NCBI RefSeq assembly: GCF_030812785.1
Contig: NZ_JAUSTJ010000001.1
Coordinates: 1,612,001-1,676,000, forward strand
Source of the DNA: Sphingomonas kyeonggiensis
GTDB lineage: Bacteria; Pseudomonadota; Alphaproteobacteria; Sphingomonadales; Sphingomonadaceae
Direction: 5' to 3'
Length of the DNA stretch: 64,000 nucleotides
Part shown: positions 45,613-57,636 of the stretch, one piece after another
How the letters are laid out: the number at the start of each line of letters is the position of its first letter
How positions within the stretch are numbered: position 1 is the stretch's first letter
Translations under genes and position numbers: made by a program
The notes under the pieces: model-generated
What the model was told of the DNA's origin: nothing
Database searches by the model: none
The model's input: only the letters and a program-made list of their open reading frames with translations

Positions 45613-46025
45613 CCCGTCAGACCGCTACGAAGCTCAACGCCGCCACGAGCCAGGCACGGGGGGCGCACAAGGCACGCCGCATCGACACAGGCCGCGCCGT
45701 GATCGCCGGCGCTGGCGGTCGCCTCGGCCGGCTGGCATCGGCAGGTGCGCGGCAGGTCGCGGAAAATCCGATTACCGCCGCGCTTGGTGCCGCCACGATC
45801 GGCGCCGGAATCGCGCTGCTGTTGCCCGTAACGCGCCGCGAAGCCGAGGTTCTCGGTCCGCTCGCGGACACGCTGGAGGACGTCGCGCGCGGCGCCACGG
45901 AGAGTGCGATCGATATCGGCCGGCAGGAAGTGAAGGAGTTGGCGCAGACTGCGATTGCGGGCGTCGGTGGCGCCATGGTCGAATCGATGCTGGCTGGCGA
46001 CACCGCCACAGGCGGCAAGTCCTAG
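45609..46025 (+). CDS. Hydrophobic-helix hypothetical protein (138 aa)
   Basis: Starts at the overlapping ATGA. The protein has a basic N-terminus, a Gly/Ala-rich transmembrane segment (ENPITAALGAATIGAGIALL, then LPVTRREAEVLG) and a helical tail (ADTLEDVARGATESAIDIG). It seems to be the partner of the 161-residue protein before it; PVTRREAEVLG resembles the end of DUF883-like anchors. The function is unknown. Confidence 0.65.
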   Translation: MTRQTATKLNAATSQARGAHKARRIDTGRAVIAGAGGRLGRLASAGARQVAENPITAALGAATIGAGIALLLPVTRREAEVLGPLADTLEDVARGATESAIDIGRQEVKELAQTAIAGVGGAMVESMLAGDTATGGKS

Positions 46026-46067
46026 CGTTGTGTTTCGCCGGTGCCGTGGGGACTTCGGTTGCCAGCC

Positions 46068-46176
46068 GTTGCTGCCCATTCTGATGACGACCGGCTATAA
46101 CGAGGATCTTGTCGCGGATATTCCGCGCGGCACACAGCTCGACGTGGTCGGCAAGCCCTATCGCAAGGGGAGCTAG
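46068..46176 (+). pseudogene. Response-regulator receiver domain fragment
   Basis: The frame reads PILMTTGYNEDLVADIPRGT, QLDVVGKPYRKGS, then a stop. TTGY (strand 4, Thr) and GKPY (the conserved Lys-Pro) are the last motifs of receiver domains in hybrid kinases. The phospho-acceptor part is absent upstream, so it is a relic of a larger gene. Confidence 0.65.
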
Positions 46177-46254
46177 CGGACCGGGTTCGGATCGCGCTCG
46201 ACCGCCGCAGCAGCCGGCGCGGGACGATATGGGCGACTTCGGACCCAAGGAGGG

Positions 46255-46650
46255 CTAGGCGGCGTCTCGCACGTCGACCAGCCCGGCGAAGGTGCCGCGG
46301 ATCGACGGATCGGTATCCCGGCAAAGTGCGGCGATACGGCCGCCGAACTGGTCCTGCGTCTCCTGGAAGCTGCGGCGGGCCATCGACCATTCGCCGAATT
46401 CGCGCCGCGTGGTTTCGCGCCGCGAGAGAAGCACCAGCGCATGGTGGCGAGGGTCGGCGATGATGCGAAGGAAGACGTCCTCGACCGCGGTCTTCGGTCC
46501 TTCGAGCGCCTGGAGAAACCGACGCCCATCGGTGTAGAGAAGGCCGGTGATCTCGTCGCGCGCATTGTTGCGCTGCGCCTGTGCAAGGAGCTGGTCGAGA
46601 TCGATGACTTCGTTCTTGCGCGCCGAGCTGATGTAGAGAAGTTGCAGCAT
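46255..46650 (-). CDS. BLUF-domain blue-light sensor
   Basis: 131 residues. The flavin-binding residues fit the family: Tyr6 in LLYISSAR, Asn29 in QRNNARDEITGLLY and Gln47 in GRRFLQALEG; a Trp is in FGEWSMARRS. A short helical C-terminus follows. BLUF proteins bind FAD and change a partner's activity in blue light; with no output domain it must act on another protein. The nearby hybrid kinase (47266) is a possible partner but shows no special link. Confidence 0.92.
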   Translation of the reverse strand: MLQLLYISSARKNEVIDLDQLLAQAQRNNARDEITGLLYTDGRRFLQALEGPKTAVEDVFLRIIADPRHHALVLLSRRETTRREFGEWSMARRSFQETQDQFGGRIAALCRDTDPSIRGTFAGLVDVRDAA

Positions 46651-46797
46651 CGAATTCTCCTTGCAGAAGTCATCTGGGCGCTAACCACCTAATAAATCAC
46701 GAATTAACCCAGATCAGGCTCGGGCCGAATGTAGTGCCGGGGAGCGCGCGCGATTGGGTAAGAGACTCGGCCTGGCAGCAGGCCGGCCGAGCGGAGA

Positions 46798-47016
46798 TCA
46801 TGTCTCGCCGTGCGACGCCGGATCGGCAACCAACAGGACGCCGCGGTCGGATGCGGCCAGCTCGACCTGGTCGAGTTGGCGCAAAAGATCTTTGAACCCT
46901 TCGTCGGCCGGCACGGGTATCGCGCCCCGGAAGCTCGCTCCCAGCCGGTCCAGGTCCTGCCGGGTAAGCAGACCAATGGCGACGATTCGAGAATCCGACA
47001 CAATGATTTCCTGCAC
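46798..47016 (-). CDS. Hypothetical protein (72 aa)
   Basis: Starts at GTG 47016. The sequence has strand/helix character with IVAIGLLTRQDLDRLGASFR, FKDLLRQLDQVELAAS and GVLLVADPAS. It is a small alpha/beta protein; its size and placement near a kinase do not reveal a role. Codon use fits a real gene, but the ribosome site is weak. Confidence 0.55.
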   Translation of the reverse strand: MQEIIVSDSRIVAIGLLTRQDLDRLGASFRGAIPVPADEGFKDLLRQLDQVELAASDRGVLLVADPASHGET

Positions 47017-47265
47017 TTAGCTGCCTTCAGGGCATGCTTTCCAGGCGGTGATATCAACCCCTTGGCAACGCGCACGTTCCGCCCACAGCCATAAGCGGCC
47101 CGCCGTTCTGAGCCATGCCCGCCTCTCGGAGCCGCTCTGGCCGCTACGCATCCTTCGGCCCGGAGGAGCCGGACAATCTCCAGCAATCTCCGCCTTCTAG
47201 CGGGATTTGCGCGGCCGCGCCCATGCGCGCTATGGCGGCGCAGCGCCTTCTTTTCAGGAAATAAT

Positions 47266-49170
47266 ATGGTCCAATCGCCGCTCGAGGATCCTGTCGCAAA
47301 CCGGTTCGAGATACTGGTCCAGTCGGTGATCGACTATGCGATCTACATGCTCGATCGCGAAGGCCGGATCGTCACCTGGAATGCGGGTGCCGAGCGGCTC
47401 AAGGGCTATGTCGCGGAGGAGATCGTCGGCGAGCATTATTCGCGCTTCTTCACGCCGGAGGATCGCGCGGCCGGGCTTCCCGCCAAAGCGCTCGCCAATG
47501 CGGCCGACGAGGGGCGATCGGAGGTCGAGGGCTGGCGGGTGCGCAAGGACGGCAGCCGGTTCTGGGCGCATGCGGTGCTCGACCCGATCCGCGCCGAGGA
47601 TGGGACGCTGGTCGGGTTCGCCAAGATCACGCGCGACATCACCGAGCGGCGCCAGCTCGAACAGGCGCGCCTGGCCAGCGAACTGCAATTCCGCATGCTC
47701 GTACAGGGCGTGCACGACTATGCCATCTACATGCTCGATCCGGGCGGGCGCATTACCAGTTGGAACGCCGGCGCCCGCGCGATCAAGGGCTATGAGGAGC
47801 AGGAGGTGCTGGGCCAGCATTTCTCGCTCTTCCACACCGAAGACGATCGCGTGCGGGGCACGCCGGCCATGGCGCTCGAGACGGCACTGCGCGAAGGCAA
47901 GTTCGAGGCCGAGGCTCGCCGGGTCCGCAAGGATGGATCGCTGTTCTGGGCCCATGTCGTCATCGATCCGATCTACGACGAGGCCGGCACCCATATCGGC
48001 TTCGCGAAGATCACGCGCGACGTGACCGAGCGCAAGCTCGCGCAGGACGAACTGCGCGACACCCAGGCCGCGCTCCTCCAGTCGCAGAAGCTCCAGGCAC
48101 TCGGCGAGCTGGCTGGGGGTATCGCGCACGACTTCAATAATCTGATGACCGTCATCCGCGGCTCGACCGATTTCCTTCTGCAGCAGCCGGACCTGCCCGC
48201 GGAGAAGCGTAACCGCTATCTCCACGTCATGCTGGAGACCGCCGAGCGCGCCGCCAGCCTGACCTCGCAGCTCTTGGCCTTTGCGCGGCGCCAGCCGCTC
48301 GAGCCCGAGGTTCTTGATCTGAGCGTGCGTCTCGATGCGGTGGCCGAGATGCTCCAGCGTACGCTGGGCGGCAATGTCGCGCTCGAGCTCGACCTGGCGC
48401 CGGCGCTCTGGCCGGTCGAGATCGATCCGACGGGACTCGAGACTGCGTTGCTCAACGCGGTGCTGAATGCGCGCGATGCGATGCCGAACGGAGGCCGGAT
48501 CCGTCTCGTGACGAGCAACCTGTCGCGGCCCGAGGGCGACATGGTATGCCTTGCGATAAGCGATACCGGCGAGGGTATCGCGCCCGAGAAGCTGGAGCGC
48601 GTGTTCGAGCCTTTCTTCACGACCAAACCGGCCGGAAAGGGCACCGGGCTCGGCCTGTCCCAGATCCATGGGTTCGCCGTGCAATCCGGGGGTTCCGCAA
48701 CGATCGAATCGGAGCTCGGCCAGGGCACGACGGTCCGCATCCTGCTGCCCCGGACCGACAAGCCGGCGCAAAAGGCGGCAGAGCTCGATCCCCAAGTCTC
48801 GATTTCCGCCGGCCTCAAGGTGCTGCTGGTCGAGGATAGCGACCATGTCCGCTATTTCGCGCGACAGCTGCTAGAGGATCTTGGTTGCGAGGTGGTCGAG
48901 GCTGCGAGCGGCGAGGAAGCGCTCGAGCGCCTGAAAGACAACTCGGTCGACCTGATATTCTCCGACATCGTCATGCCGGGCATGAACGGCTTGGAATTGG
49001 CCAAGCGCGTGCGCGAGCAGAACGATCGGGTCGCGGTGCTGCTGGCGAGCGGCTATAGCAGCAAGCAGTTCATTCCGGCGGACCAGCGGGAATTTCCCAT
49101 TCTTCGCAAGCCATACAAGCTCCAGACGCTTGCGGTGGCGATCCGCACGTTACTGGCGCAGGGCAACTAG
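47266..49170 (+). CDS. Hybrid sensor histidine kinase (PAS-PAS-HisKA-HATPase-receiver)
   Basis: 634 residues, no membrane segment. Two PAS domains (YMLDREGRIVTWNAGAERL and YMLDPGGRITSWNAGARAIK) are each followed by a PAC-type FAKITRDI/VTERR. Then come the H box ELAGGIAHDFNNLMTVIRGS, the N box LLNAVLNARDAMPNGG, G boxes SDTGEGIAPEKLERVFEPFF and GTGLGLSQIHGF, and a receiver with VLLVEDSDHVRYFARQ, Asp in DLIFSDIVMPGMNG, and RKPYKLQTLA. This is the HWE-free, soluble hybrid class common in sphingomonads. The signal is unknown; PAS core may bind haem or flavin. Confidence 0.92.
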   Translation: MVQSPLEDPVANRFEILVQSVIDYAIYMLDREGRIVTWNAGAERLKGYVAEEIVGEHYSRFFTPEDRAAGLPAKALANAADEGRSEVEGWRVRKDGSRFWAHAVLDPIRAEDGTLVGFAKITRDITERRQLEQARLASELQFRMLVQGVHDYAIYMLDPGGRITSWNAGARAIKGYEEQEVLGQHFSLFHTEDDRVRGTPAMALETALREGKFEAEARRVRKDGSLFWAHVVIDPIYDEAGTHIGFAKITRDVTERKLAQDELRDTQAALLQSQKLQALGELAGGIAHDFNNLMTVIRGSTDFLLQQPDLPAEKRNRYLHVMLETAERAASLTSQLLAFARRQPLEPEVLDLSVRLDAVAEMLQRTLGGNVALELDLAPALWPVEIDPTGLETALLNAVLNARDAMPNGGRIRLVTSNLSRPEGDMVCLAISDTGEGIAPEKLERVFEPFFTTKPAGKGTGLGLSQIHGFAVQSGGSATIESELGQGTTVRILLPRTDKPAQKAAELDPQVSISAGLKVLLVEDSDHVRYFARQLLEDLGCEVVEAASGEEALERLKDNSVDLIFSDIVMPGMNGLELAKRVREQNDRVAVLLASGYSSKQFIPADQREFPILRKPYKLQTLAVAIRTLLAQGN

Positions 49171-49251
49171 GCGGCGGTCGACCCCGGACACCACCGTCGG
49201 TTCGGGGCGATGGGCAGAGAGGATCGAGGAGAGATTCGACCCGGCCGGCAA

Positions 49252-49266
49252 GAACATATAAGGAAC
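49252..49266 (+). promoter_or_regulatory. LexA (SOS) box upstream of dnaE2
   Basis: GAAC at 49252-49255 and GAAC at 49263-49266 are separated by 7 bases, the reverse form of the alphaproteobacterial SOS box GTTC-N7-GTTC. It lies 26 bases before the dnaE2 start. Confidence 0.8.
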
Positions 49267-49291
49267 ATCGTTCCTCTTGCCGACTCGTCCC

Positions 49292-52603
<3,312 letters not shown>

Positions 52604-52611
52604 ATCGGCGG

Positions 52612-52971
52612 TCAGCCACTCGGGCCGGGCCCGGTCACGCCAGCTACCTCAATGTCTTCCGCCGAGCCCGGGATACGACCGGGCTCGACGCTGTCGCTAC
52701 CGTCCACCGACTCCTGCGGCGCCTCGGCGCGCTCCGTGCGCACGAACTCGGCGGCACCCGCGCTCGAATCGCCGTCGCTCACCTGCGCGAGCGGATCCTC
52801 CTCGCCGGTCTGGGGGATGCCATCGGCATCCTGCCGTCCCGGATCGTCGCCGGCCGGTACAGCCGCAGCCGCGTAGCTGGCGCTCTCATCGGCGATACCG
52901 GCATCGAGGCTGCGTTCGGCAGTCTCGCGGAAATCCTGGGGACTGGCCCCTTGGCGAACATGATCGGTCAT
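52612..52971 (-). CDS. Acidic disordered protein (119 aa)
   Basis: It starts MTDHVRQGASPQDFRETAER and becomes rich in Asp/Glu/Gly/Pro/Ser (PAGDDPGRQDADGIPQTGEE). There is no hydrophobic core. A perfect general-stress promoter precedes it on this strand, so it is likely stress-induced. Composition suggests an unfolded protectant or linker; this is inference. Confidence 0.65.
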   Translation of the reverse strand: MTDHVRQGASPQDFRETAERSLDAGIADESASYAAAAVPAGDDPGRQDADGIPQTGEEDPLAQVSDGDSSAGAAEFVRTERAEAPQESVDGSDSVEPGRIPGSAEDIEVAGVTGPGPSG

Positions 52972-52994
52972 AGTGTCTTTCCTAGTCCTTTCCC

Positions 52995-53019
52995 AACCGT
53001 CCCGCCGGGTGCCTGTTCC
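52995..53019 (-). promoter_or_regulatory. General-stress (EcfG-type) promoter, minus strand
   Basis: On the minus strand GGAAC (53015-53019) is followed after 16 bases by GGTT (52995-52998), 24 bases before the 119-residue gene. Confidence 0.65.
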
Positions 53020-53024
53020 GGGCC

Positions 53025-53237
53025 TCAGGCGGCCGCGCGCATCCCGTCTGTACGCACGCACCACAGGCCGCTCTCGAGCGGCGGCAAATCCGCGTCGGCC
53101 TCGTTCAGCCGCCAGGCTTCGTCGAGCAGGCGTTCCGAGCACATCACATGACGGTCGCGCTCATCGACGGACTGCGCGCTCCTAGCCCGGCGAAGCTCCG
53201 TTTCGGATTGGGCGATGAGGCGGTCTATCTCGGTCAT
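53025..53237 (-). CDS. Small helical hypothetical protein (70 aa)
   Basis: The start at 53237 follows GGAGCGTGCC. The product (MTEIDRLIAQSETELRRARS, AQSVDERDRHVMCSERLLDE, AWRLNEADADLPPLESGLWC) is helical and charged. GGAAC-N17-CGTT lies upstream on the same strand. It is probably another stress-induced small protein. The function is unknown. Confidence 0.6.
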   Translation of the reverse strand: MTEIDRLIAQSETELRRARSAQSVDERDRHVMCSERLLDEAWRLNEADADLPPLESGLWCVRTDGMRAAA

Positions 53238-53264
53238 GGCACGCTCCAATGCCCCCATCGACAG

Positions 53265-53290
53265 AACGAGGAGCCATCGGCGCGGGTTCC
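53265..53290 (-). promoter_or_regulatory. General-stress-type promoter, minus strand
   Basis: On the minus strand GGAAC (53286-53290), a 17-base spacer, then CGTT (53265-53268), upstream of the 70-residue gene. Confidence 0.55.
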
Positions 53291-53547
53291 TGGGAAGGCG
53301 TCAGCTCCGGAGTGGCAGGGCCCGGCCGGGCTTCGAGAGGCGTCGTCGCCCGAAAAAATGCGTGCGATGTCAGCTCCTTGCGATTGAAACAGAGGCACCG
53401 GCATCCCACATCCAGGCCATCGTCAACAACGGAAAGGAGGTGGTCGGATGTCTCATTGTCACATGCCGCTCGCGGCAAATTCTCTGAGCATGGCCTCCAC
53501 CGCGGGGGTCCGGCTCGGCTGAGCTGTCCGCGTTCGGATGACAATGG

Positions 53548-53573
53548 AAGGGCCGTCCGAAAGGGCGGCCCTT
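53548..53573 (+). terminator. Hairpin terminator candidate
   Basis: AAGGGCCG at 53548-53555 pairs with CGGCCCTT at 53566-53573; CGCGTTTC follows. It precedes the zinc-finger gene. Confidence 0.5.
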
Positions 53574-53634
53574 CGCGTTTCACCCGCCGGCACCCAGGAG
53601 CGCGCCGCGCGTTCCCGCGCAGAGAGGATCGGAA

Positions 53635-53898
53635 ATGGCCAATGGCTGGGCGCAGGATGGCGCCGTCCAGGAGCAGATCGAGGATACCGTCACCGACGCA
53701 GTGAGCCTTGCGCGGGCGAGACTCGCGACCGGCGAAGGCACGCGGTATTGCGAGGATTGCGGAGAAGAGATTCCCGAGGCCCGGCGCAAGGCGCAGCCGG
53801 CAAGCCGCACCTGCATTCCTTGCCAGTCCGATCGCGATGCGGCGGTCCGCTCCACCGGAATCAACCGGCGCGGGAGCAAGGACAGCCAGTTACGCTGA
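53635..53898 (+). CDS. DksA/TraR-family C4 zinc-finger protein (87 aa)
   Basis: The zinc site has CEDCGEEIPEARR and TCIPCQSDRDAAVR. The helical N-terminus (VQEQIEDTVTDAVSLARARL) is short. At 87 residues it is a TraR-size relative, likely able to modulate RNA polymerase through the secondary channel, though short members may lack the coiled-coil tip acids. It overlaps the next gene by one base. Confidence 0.85.
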   Translation: MANGWAQDGAVQEQIEDTVTDAVSLARARLATGEGTRYCEDCGEEIPEARRKAQPASRTCIPCQSDRDAAVRSTGINRRGSKDSQLR

Positions 53899-54284
53899 TG
53901 GTAGAAAAGGTAGGTCCCGCCGGCAAATATCCGGTGACGCCGGACCGTCGGTACTTCGTCGTGCGCGGCCGGCTCTGGCGGATGGCCAACCCCGCTTTGC
54001 CTGACGGCGAGCGAGAGACGCTCGTGCATACCCTGATGGCTGCCAGGCGGGCGGTCGGCGTTGCGAAGCGGCGGGACGACCCATCCGGAGAGGCCGAGGC
54101 GCGCGCCGCGGTCGATCGCGCGAAGCATGCCTTGGGCGAGCGCGGGCCGGTCTGGTGGGACGACGGCGCACCGGACCTGAACAGGCGCATGGCGAGGACC
54201 ACCGACTACGCCGAATGGTTCGCCGGTCTTGAGGACGCGGTCCGTCCTGGTCAATCCGATAGTTCGACCCACACGGGGGCGTGA
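53898..54284 (+). CDS. Hypothetical protein (128 aa)
   Basis: It starts inside the zinc-finger stop (TGATGG). The sequence contains RYFVVRGRLWRMANPALPDG, ETLVHTLMAARRAVGVAKRR and LNRRMARTTDYAEWFAGLED. It overlaps the end of the convergent exonuclease gene by 34 bases. Homologues are common and uncharacterised in rhizobia and sphingomonads. The function is unknown. Confidence 0.75.
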   Translation: MVEKVGPAGKYPVTPDRRYFVVRGRLWRMANPALPDGERETLVHTLMAARRAVGVAKRRDDPSGEAEARAAVDRAKHALGERGPVWWDDGAPDLNRRMARTTDYAEWFAGLEDAVRPGQSDSSTHTGA

Positions 54285-55024
54285 TCGCTCGTTTTCTCCC
54301 AGCCACGCGGGCGCCTGTCGACTTCCGCGGCGACCAGTCTTCGGGCAGCGACCGGGTTGAGCAGAAGGTGATCGATCCGCAGTCCCGCGTTCCTCTCGAA
54401 CGCAAAGCGCAGATACTTCCAGAAGGTGTAGATCGTCTCATCCGGATGCATGTGGCGCAGCGCGTCCGTCCATCCCTGGTCGAGGACCCTGAAATAGGCT
54501 TGCTTCACCTCCGGGGCGAAAAGCGCGTCGTCGCGCCAGCGGTCGGGCACATAGACGTCCAGATCGGTCGGCATGACGTTATAGTCGCCCGCGACGATCA
54601 CCGGTGCGTCCAGCGCGACCAGCCCGGCCATGTGCTGGTGCAGGCGCTCGAACCAGCGCAGCTTGAAGTCGAATTTCGGTCCCGGCCGCGGATTGCCGTT
54701 GGGAAGGTAGAGACCAGCGATGAGCACTCCGCCGATCGCGGCCTCGAGATAGCGGCTTTGGGCGTCCTCGGGGTCGCCGGGCAGCCCTCGCCGCGTCTCG
54801 TGGATTTCGCCGATCCTGCTGAGGAGCGCGACGCCGTTCCAGCGGCTCTGCCCGTGCCAGACCACATCATAGCCGAGATCCCGGATGGGCTTTTCCGGAA
54901 ACCTGTCCTGCGGGGCCTTCAACTCCTGAAGGCATACGATGTCGGGTTCGGCCAGCTTCAGCCAGCGCAGCAGCACCGGTAGCCGGCCGTTCACGCCGTT
55001 CACATTATAGGTGGCGATCCTCAC
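54251..55024 (-). CDS. xth: Exodeoxyribonuclease III family protein
   Basis: 257 residues from GTG 55024, which overlaps the ligase stop (GTGA). The metal/active-site motifs are all present: VRIATYNVNGVNGRL, LQELKAPQDRFP (Glu), VIVAGDYNVMPTDLDVY, and the late GLRIDHLLLNP and KTSDHAPVWVEL (Asp-His). It nicks at abasic sites and trims 3' ends. Overlap with LigD suggests it prepares ends for ligation. Confidence 0.92.
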   Translation of the reverse strand: MRIATYNVNGVNGRLPVLLRWLKLAEPDIVCLQELKAPQDRFPEKPIRDLGYDVVWHGQSRWNGVALLSRIGEIHETRRGLPGDPEDAQSRYLEAAIGGVLIAGLYLPNGNPRPGPKFDFKLRWFERLHQHMAGLVALDAPVIVAGDYNVMPTDLDVYVPDRWRDDALFAPEVKQAYFRVLDQGWTDALRHMHPDETIYTFWKYLRFAFERNAGLRIDHLLLNPVAARRLVAAEVDRRPRGWEKTSDHAPVWVELSD

Positions 55025-56895
55025 AGGTCCGGGAGTTCCTGATCGGCGCGACCCCAGTTGGACAGCGCCTTGGACTCGGCGCGCCGTATCAGCTCGCCCG
55101 CGTTTCGGATGCAGAAGTGTGAAGGCTTGTCGATCGTCTCCATTTCCTTCCAGGTGATCGGCGCCGCCACGGGCGCCCCCTCCCGGGCACGCACGGCATA
55201 GGGCATCACTGCGGTCGCCCCGCGCTGGTTGCGCAGATAATCGACGAAGATCCGGCCCTTGCGCTGTACCTTCGGCAGCGCCGCCGTGGAATTCTCCGGG
55301 TCGCTTTGCGCGACCGCAAGCGCCAGCCGGTGCGCGAAGTCCTTCACCTCCGGCCACTCCGCGCGCGGAGTCAGGGGCGCGATGACGTGCACGCCCTTGC
55401 CGCCGGTCAGCATGGGGAAGGTCTCCAGCCCGATCGAGCGCAGGATATCGCGGAAATGGAAGGCGGCTGTCCTCACATTCTCGAAGTCTAGGCCAACGTC
55501 CGGGTCGAGGTCGAACACCAGCCGGTCGGCCTTTTCGACATCCTCGATCCTTGCACCCCAGCCGTGAAACTCGATCGTGCCCATCTGGACGCACGTCATC
55601 AGGCCGGCGGGCGTGTCGATATAGAGATAGGGCTCCTCATGGCCGTCCTTCTCCTGGATGCCGACATGCCGGACGGCATCCCCGAAGCTCCCCGCATCAT
55701 GCTTCTGGAAGAAGCATTTCCGGGCCCGGCCCTGCGGGCATCGCACCAGACTGATCGGTCGCGATCCGACCCAGGGCAGCATGATCGGCGCGACCGCCTC
55801 GTAATAGTCCGCAAGTTCGCCTTTCGTGATCGCGCTCTCCGGATAGATCACACGTTCGCGATTGCTGATCTTCACGCCTGAACCGGGCGCGCCCGCCGTG
55901 GCGGCAGGCGCTTCCGTCTCCAGCACCACCGCCTCGGGCTTCTTGTCGGCCCGAAGACCCAGATAGCTGGGATGACGCAGCGTCCCCTCGTTGGTCATCT
56001 CGGTATAGGCGATCTCCGCGACGAGCTTCGGCACGATCCAGTGTGCGCCCCGAACCTCGGCGCGCGGGGCCTCGACGGTTGGACCCTCGATCTCGAGGGG
56101 GCGCATCAACTCAATGAGCCGGAATAGTTCGTCGGTGCCGAAGCCGGTCCCGACCTTGCCCGCGTAGCGAAGATGGCCTTGATCGTGGAGACCAAGGATG
56201 AGCGAACGGAAAGTTCGCGACTTGTCCGAAGGCGTCCAGCCGACGATCACGAATTCCTGCCGCTTGATGCACTTGGTCTTGACCCAGCTTCCCGAGCGCG
56301 ACCCGACATATTTGCTCGACGCAAGCTTGGAGATCACGCCCTCGAGACCGGCCCCGCAGAACTGGCCGAGCAGCCGCTCGCCATTGCCGACGATATGTTC
56401 GGAGTAGCGCAGGCGGCTTGAGCCCTCGGGAAGGATCGCCTGGAGCCTCTGCTTCCGCTCGAGGAGTGGAAGGCCGGTCAGGTCCTCGCCGTTCAGCTCG
56501 AGCAGATCGAAGGCATAGAAGTCGATCCGCCCCGGCGCGCCCTTGAGCGCATTCTGGAGCGCCTGGAAGCTGGACCGGCCGTCCCTGTCGAGCACGACCG
56601 CCTCGCCGTCGACCAACGCCGAAGAGACAGCGAGCGACCGTGCCTCCTCCAGGATCGCCGGGTAGCGATCGGACCAGTCGAGGCCGGAGCGAGTATATCC
56701 GCGCGCATCGCCGCCGCCGATCGCGATGAGCGTGCGGTACCCATCATACTTCATTTCATGAAGCCAGCGATCGCCCGCGGGAACGGTGTCGACGAGCTGG
56801 GCGAGTTGCACGGGGCGAAACGCCGGCGGCTTCTGGACATCCTTGAGGGAGTAGCCTTTGCGGCGCCGGGGAGGATCGACGGATTTGACGGCCAT
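55021..56895 (-). CDS. ligD: DNA ligase D (ligase-polymerase form)
   Basis: 624 residues from ATG 56895, preceded by AGGAGAG at better spacing than for ATG 56904. The ligase core has HEMKYDGYRTLIAI (motif I lysine), LVDGEAVVLDRDG, GLEGVISK and WVKTKCIKRQEFVIVGW; the primase-polymerase domain has PISLVRCPQGRARKCFFQKH, MTCVQMGTIEFHGWGARI, DRLVFDLDPDVGLDFENVR and VDYLRNQRGATAVM. The 3'-phosphoesterase domain usually at the start is absent, shortening it by about 200 residues. It would fill and seal broken ends with Ku; no ku is in the window. Confidence 0.92.
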   Translation of the reverse strand: MAVKSVDPPRRRKGYSLKDVQKPPAFRPVQLAQLVDTVPAGDRWLHEMKYDGYRTLIAIGGGDARGYTRSGLDWSDRYPAILEEARSLAVSSALVDGEAVVLDRDGRSSFQALQNALKGAPGRIDFYAFDLLELNGEDLTGLPLLERKQRLQAILPEGSSRLRYSEHIVGNGERLLGQFCGAGLEGVISKLASSKYVGSRSGSWVKTKCIKRQEFVIVGWTPSDKSRTFRSLILGLHDQGHLRYAGKVGTGFGTDELFRLIELMRPLEIEGPTVEAPRAEVRGAHWIVPKLVAEIAYTEMTNEGTLRHPSYLGLRADKKPEAVVLETEAPAATAGAPGSGVKISNRERVIYPESAITKGELADYYEAVAPIMLPWVGSRPISLVRCPQGRARKCFFQKHDAGSFGDAVRHVGIQEKDGHEEPYLYIDTPAGLMTCVQMGTIEFHGWGARIEDVEKADRLVFDLDPDVGLDFENVRTAAFHFRDILRSIGLETFPMLTGGKGVHVIAPLTPRAEWPEVKDFAHRLALAVAQSDPENSTAALPKVQRKGRIFVDYLRNQRGATAVMPYAVRAREGAPVAAPITWKEMETIDKPSHFCIRNAGELIRRAESKALSNWGRADQELPDL

Positions 56896-56957
56896 GCGTG
56901 CCATCTCTCCTAGACTCGATTCAGCAACGGTTCGTTCCGATCCGACGCAACTCTCCG

Positions 56958-56982
56958 GAAACTCACGGGAATCGGAAGCGTT
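56958..56982 (+). promoter_or_regulatory. General-stress-type promoter
   Basis: GAAAC at 56958-56962 and CGTT at 56979-56982, spacer 16, 28 bases before the DUF3606 start. The -35 has one mismatch. Confidence 0.5.
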
Positions 56983-57009
56983 GGGCCCTCAGCAAAAGAG
57001 GAGGCCGAC

Positions 57010-57186
57010 ATGGCGGACAACAAGACCCTGCGCGCGCCGCAGGACAGCTCCCGCATCGCAATGGGTGAGGATTACGAGGTGCAATATTGGACGGACAAGT
57101 TCGGCGTGAGCCGAGAACGTCTGCAGGAGGCCGTCGATGCCGTCGGCAACGGAGCCGATGCGGTCGAAGCCTATTTCAAACGATAG
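57010..57186 (+). CDS. DUF3606-family small protein (58 aa)
   Basis: ATG 57010 follows AGAGGAGGCCGAC. The sequence MADNKTLRAPQDSSRIAMGE, DYEVQYWTDKFGVSRERLQE, AVDAVGNGADAVEAYFKR matches DUF3606: R-I-x-x-x-E-x-Y-E-V-x-Y-W-T-x-K-F-G-V, L-x-x-A-V-x-x-V-G. These occur in general-stress regulons. The function is unknown. Confidence 0.88.
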   Translation: MADNKTLRAPQDSSRIAMGEDYEVQYWTDKFGVSRERLQEAVDAVGNGADAVEAYFKR

Positions 57187-57213
57187 GCGGTAGTCGCTCG
57201 ATCCGCCCGGACG

Positions 57214-57624
57214 CTACCAGGGCAATTCCTCGATGAAGAGGATCATTTCCTGAAAGGCCGCACCTTCGAAGCCAATTCCGCCATCCGCTTCGACAAGCGG
57301 GTGGCGGGCCGTCGCTTCGATCGCCGCTTCCGGATCTGATTGCCGTAGCGGGTCGTGCAGAGCCGTCCATTTCGCGAGAGCCGTAACGCGTGCGTGCAGC
57401 GCCGCACCGGCGATCGCTACGTCGGAAAAGCCCGCATCGACCGCGTAGGTCTGAAGCGCAACCGACTGTGCAAGCGGATCGTCGCGTTGCCGCTCCGGTA
57501 ACCCCGCAACGATCTGGAGCGCTGCGGCGATCTGGGGGCCTGTCAGCGCAACCGAATTGAGTTGCCCGGTCGCCGCGGAGGCTAGCTGGACGGGCGCGGT
57601 CATGGGAGATGTCTGGTTGAACAT
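57214..57624 (-). CDS. Hypothetical protein (136 aa)
   Basis: It starts MFNQTSPMTAPVQLASAATG; an internal ATG 21 bases on is possible. The rest is helical (ALTGPQIAAALQIVAGLPER, LAKWTALHDPLRQSDPEAAI). No known domain. It lies immediately after the broken SRAP gene on the same strand and could be co-transcribed with it. Confidence 0.6.
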   Translation of the reverse strand: MFNQTSPMTAPVQLASAATGQLNSVALTGPQIAAALQIVAGLPERQRDDPLAQSVALQTYAVDAGFSDVAIAGAALHARVTALAKWTALHDPLRQSDPEAAIEATARHPLVEADGGIGFEGAAFQEMILFIEELPW

Positions 57625-57636
57625 GTGCGATCTCGA

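Noticed and set aside
53448..53522. 24-codon frame after a strong AGGAGGTGG
   Set aside because: Too short to judge; the overlapping frame also looks coding-like, and no hairpin or homology supports it.
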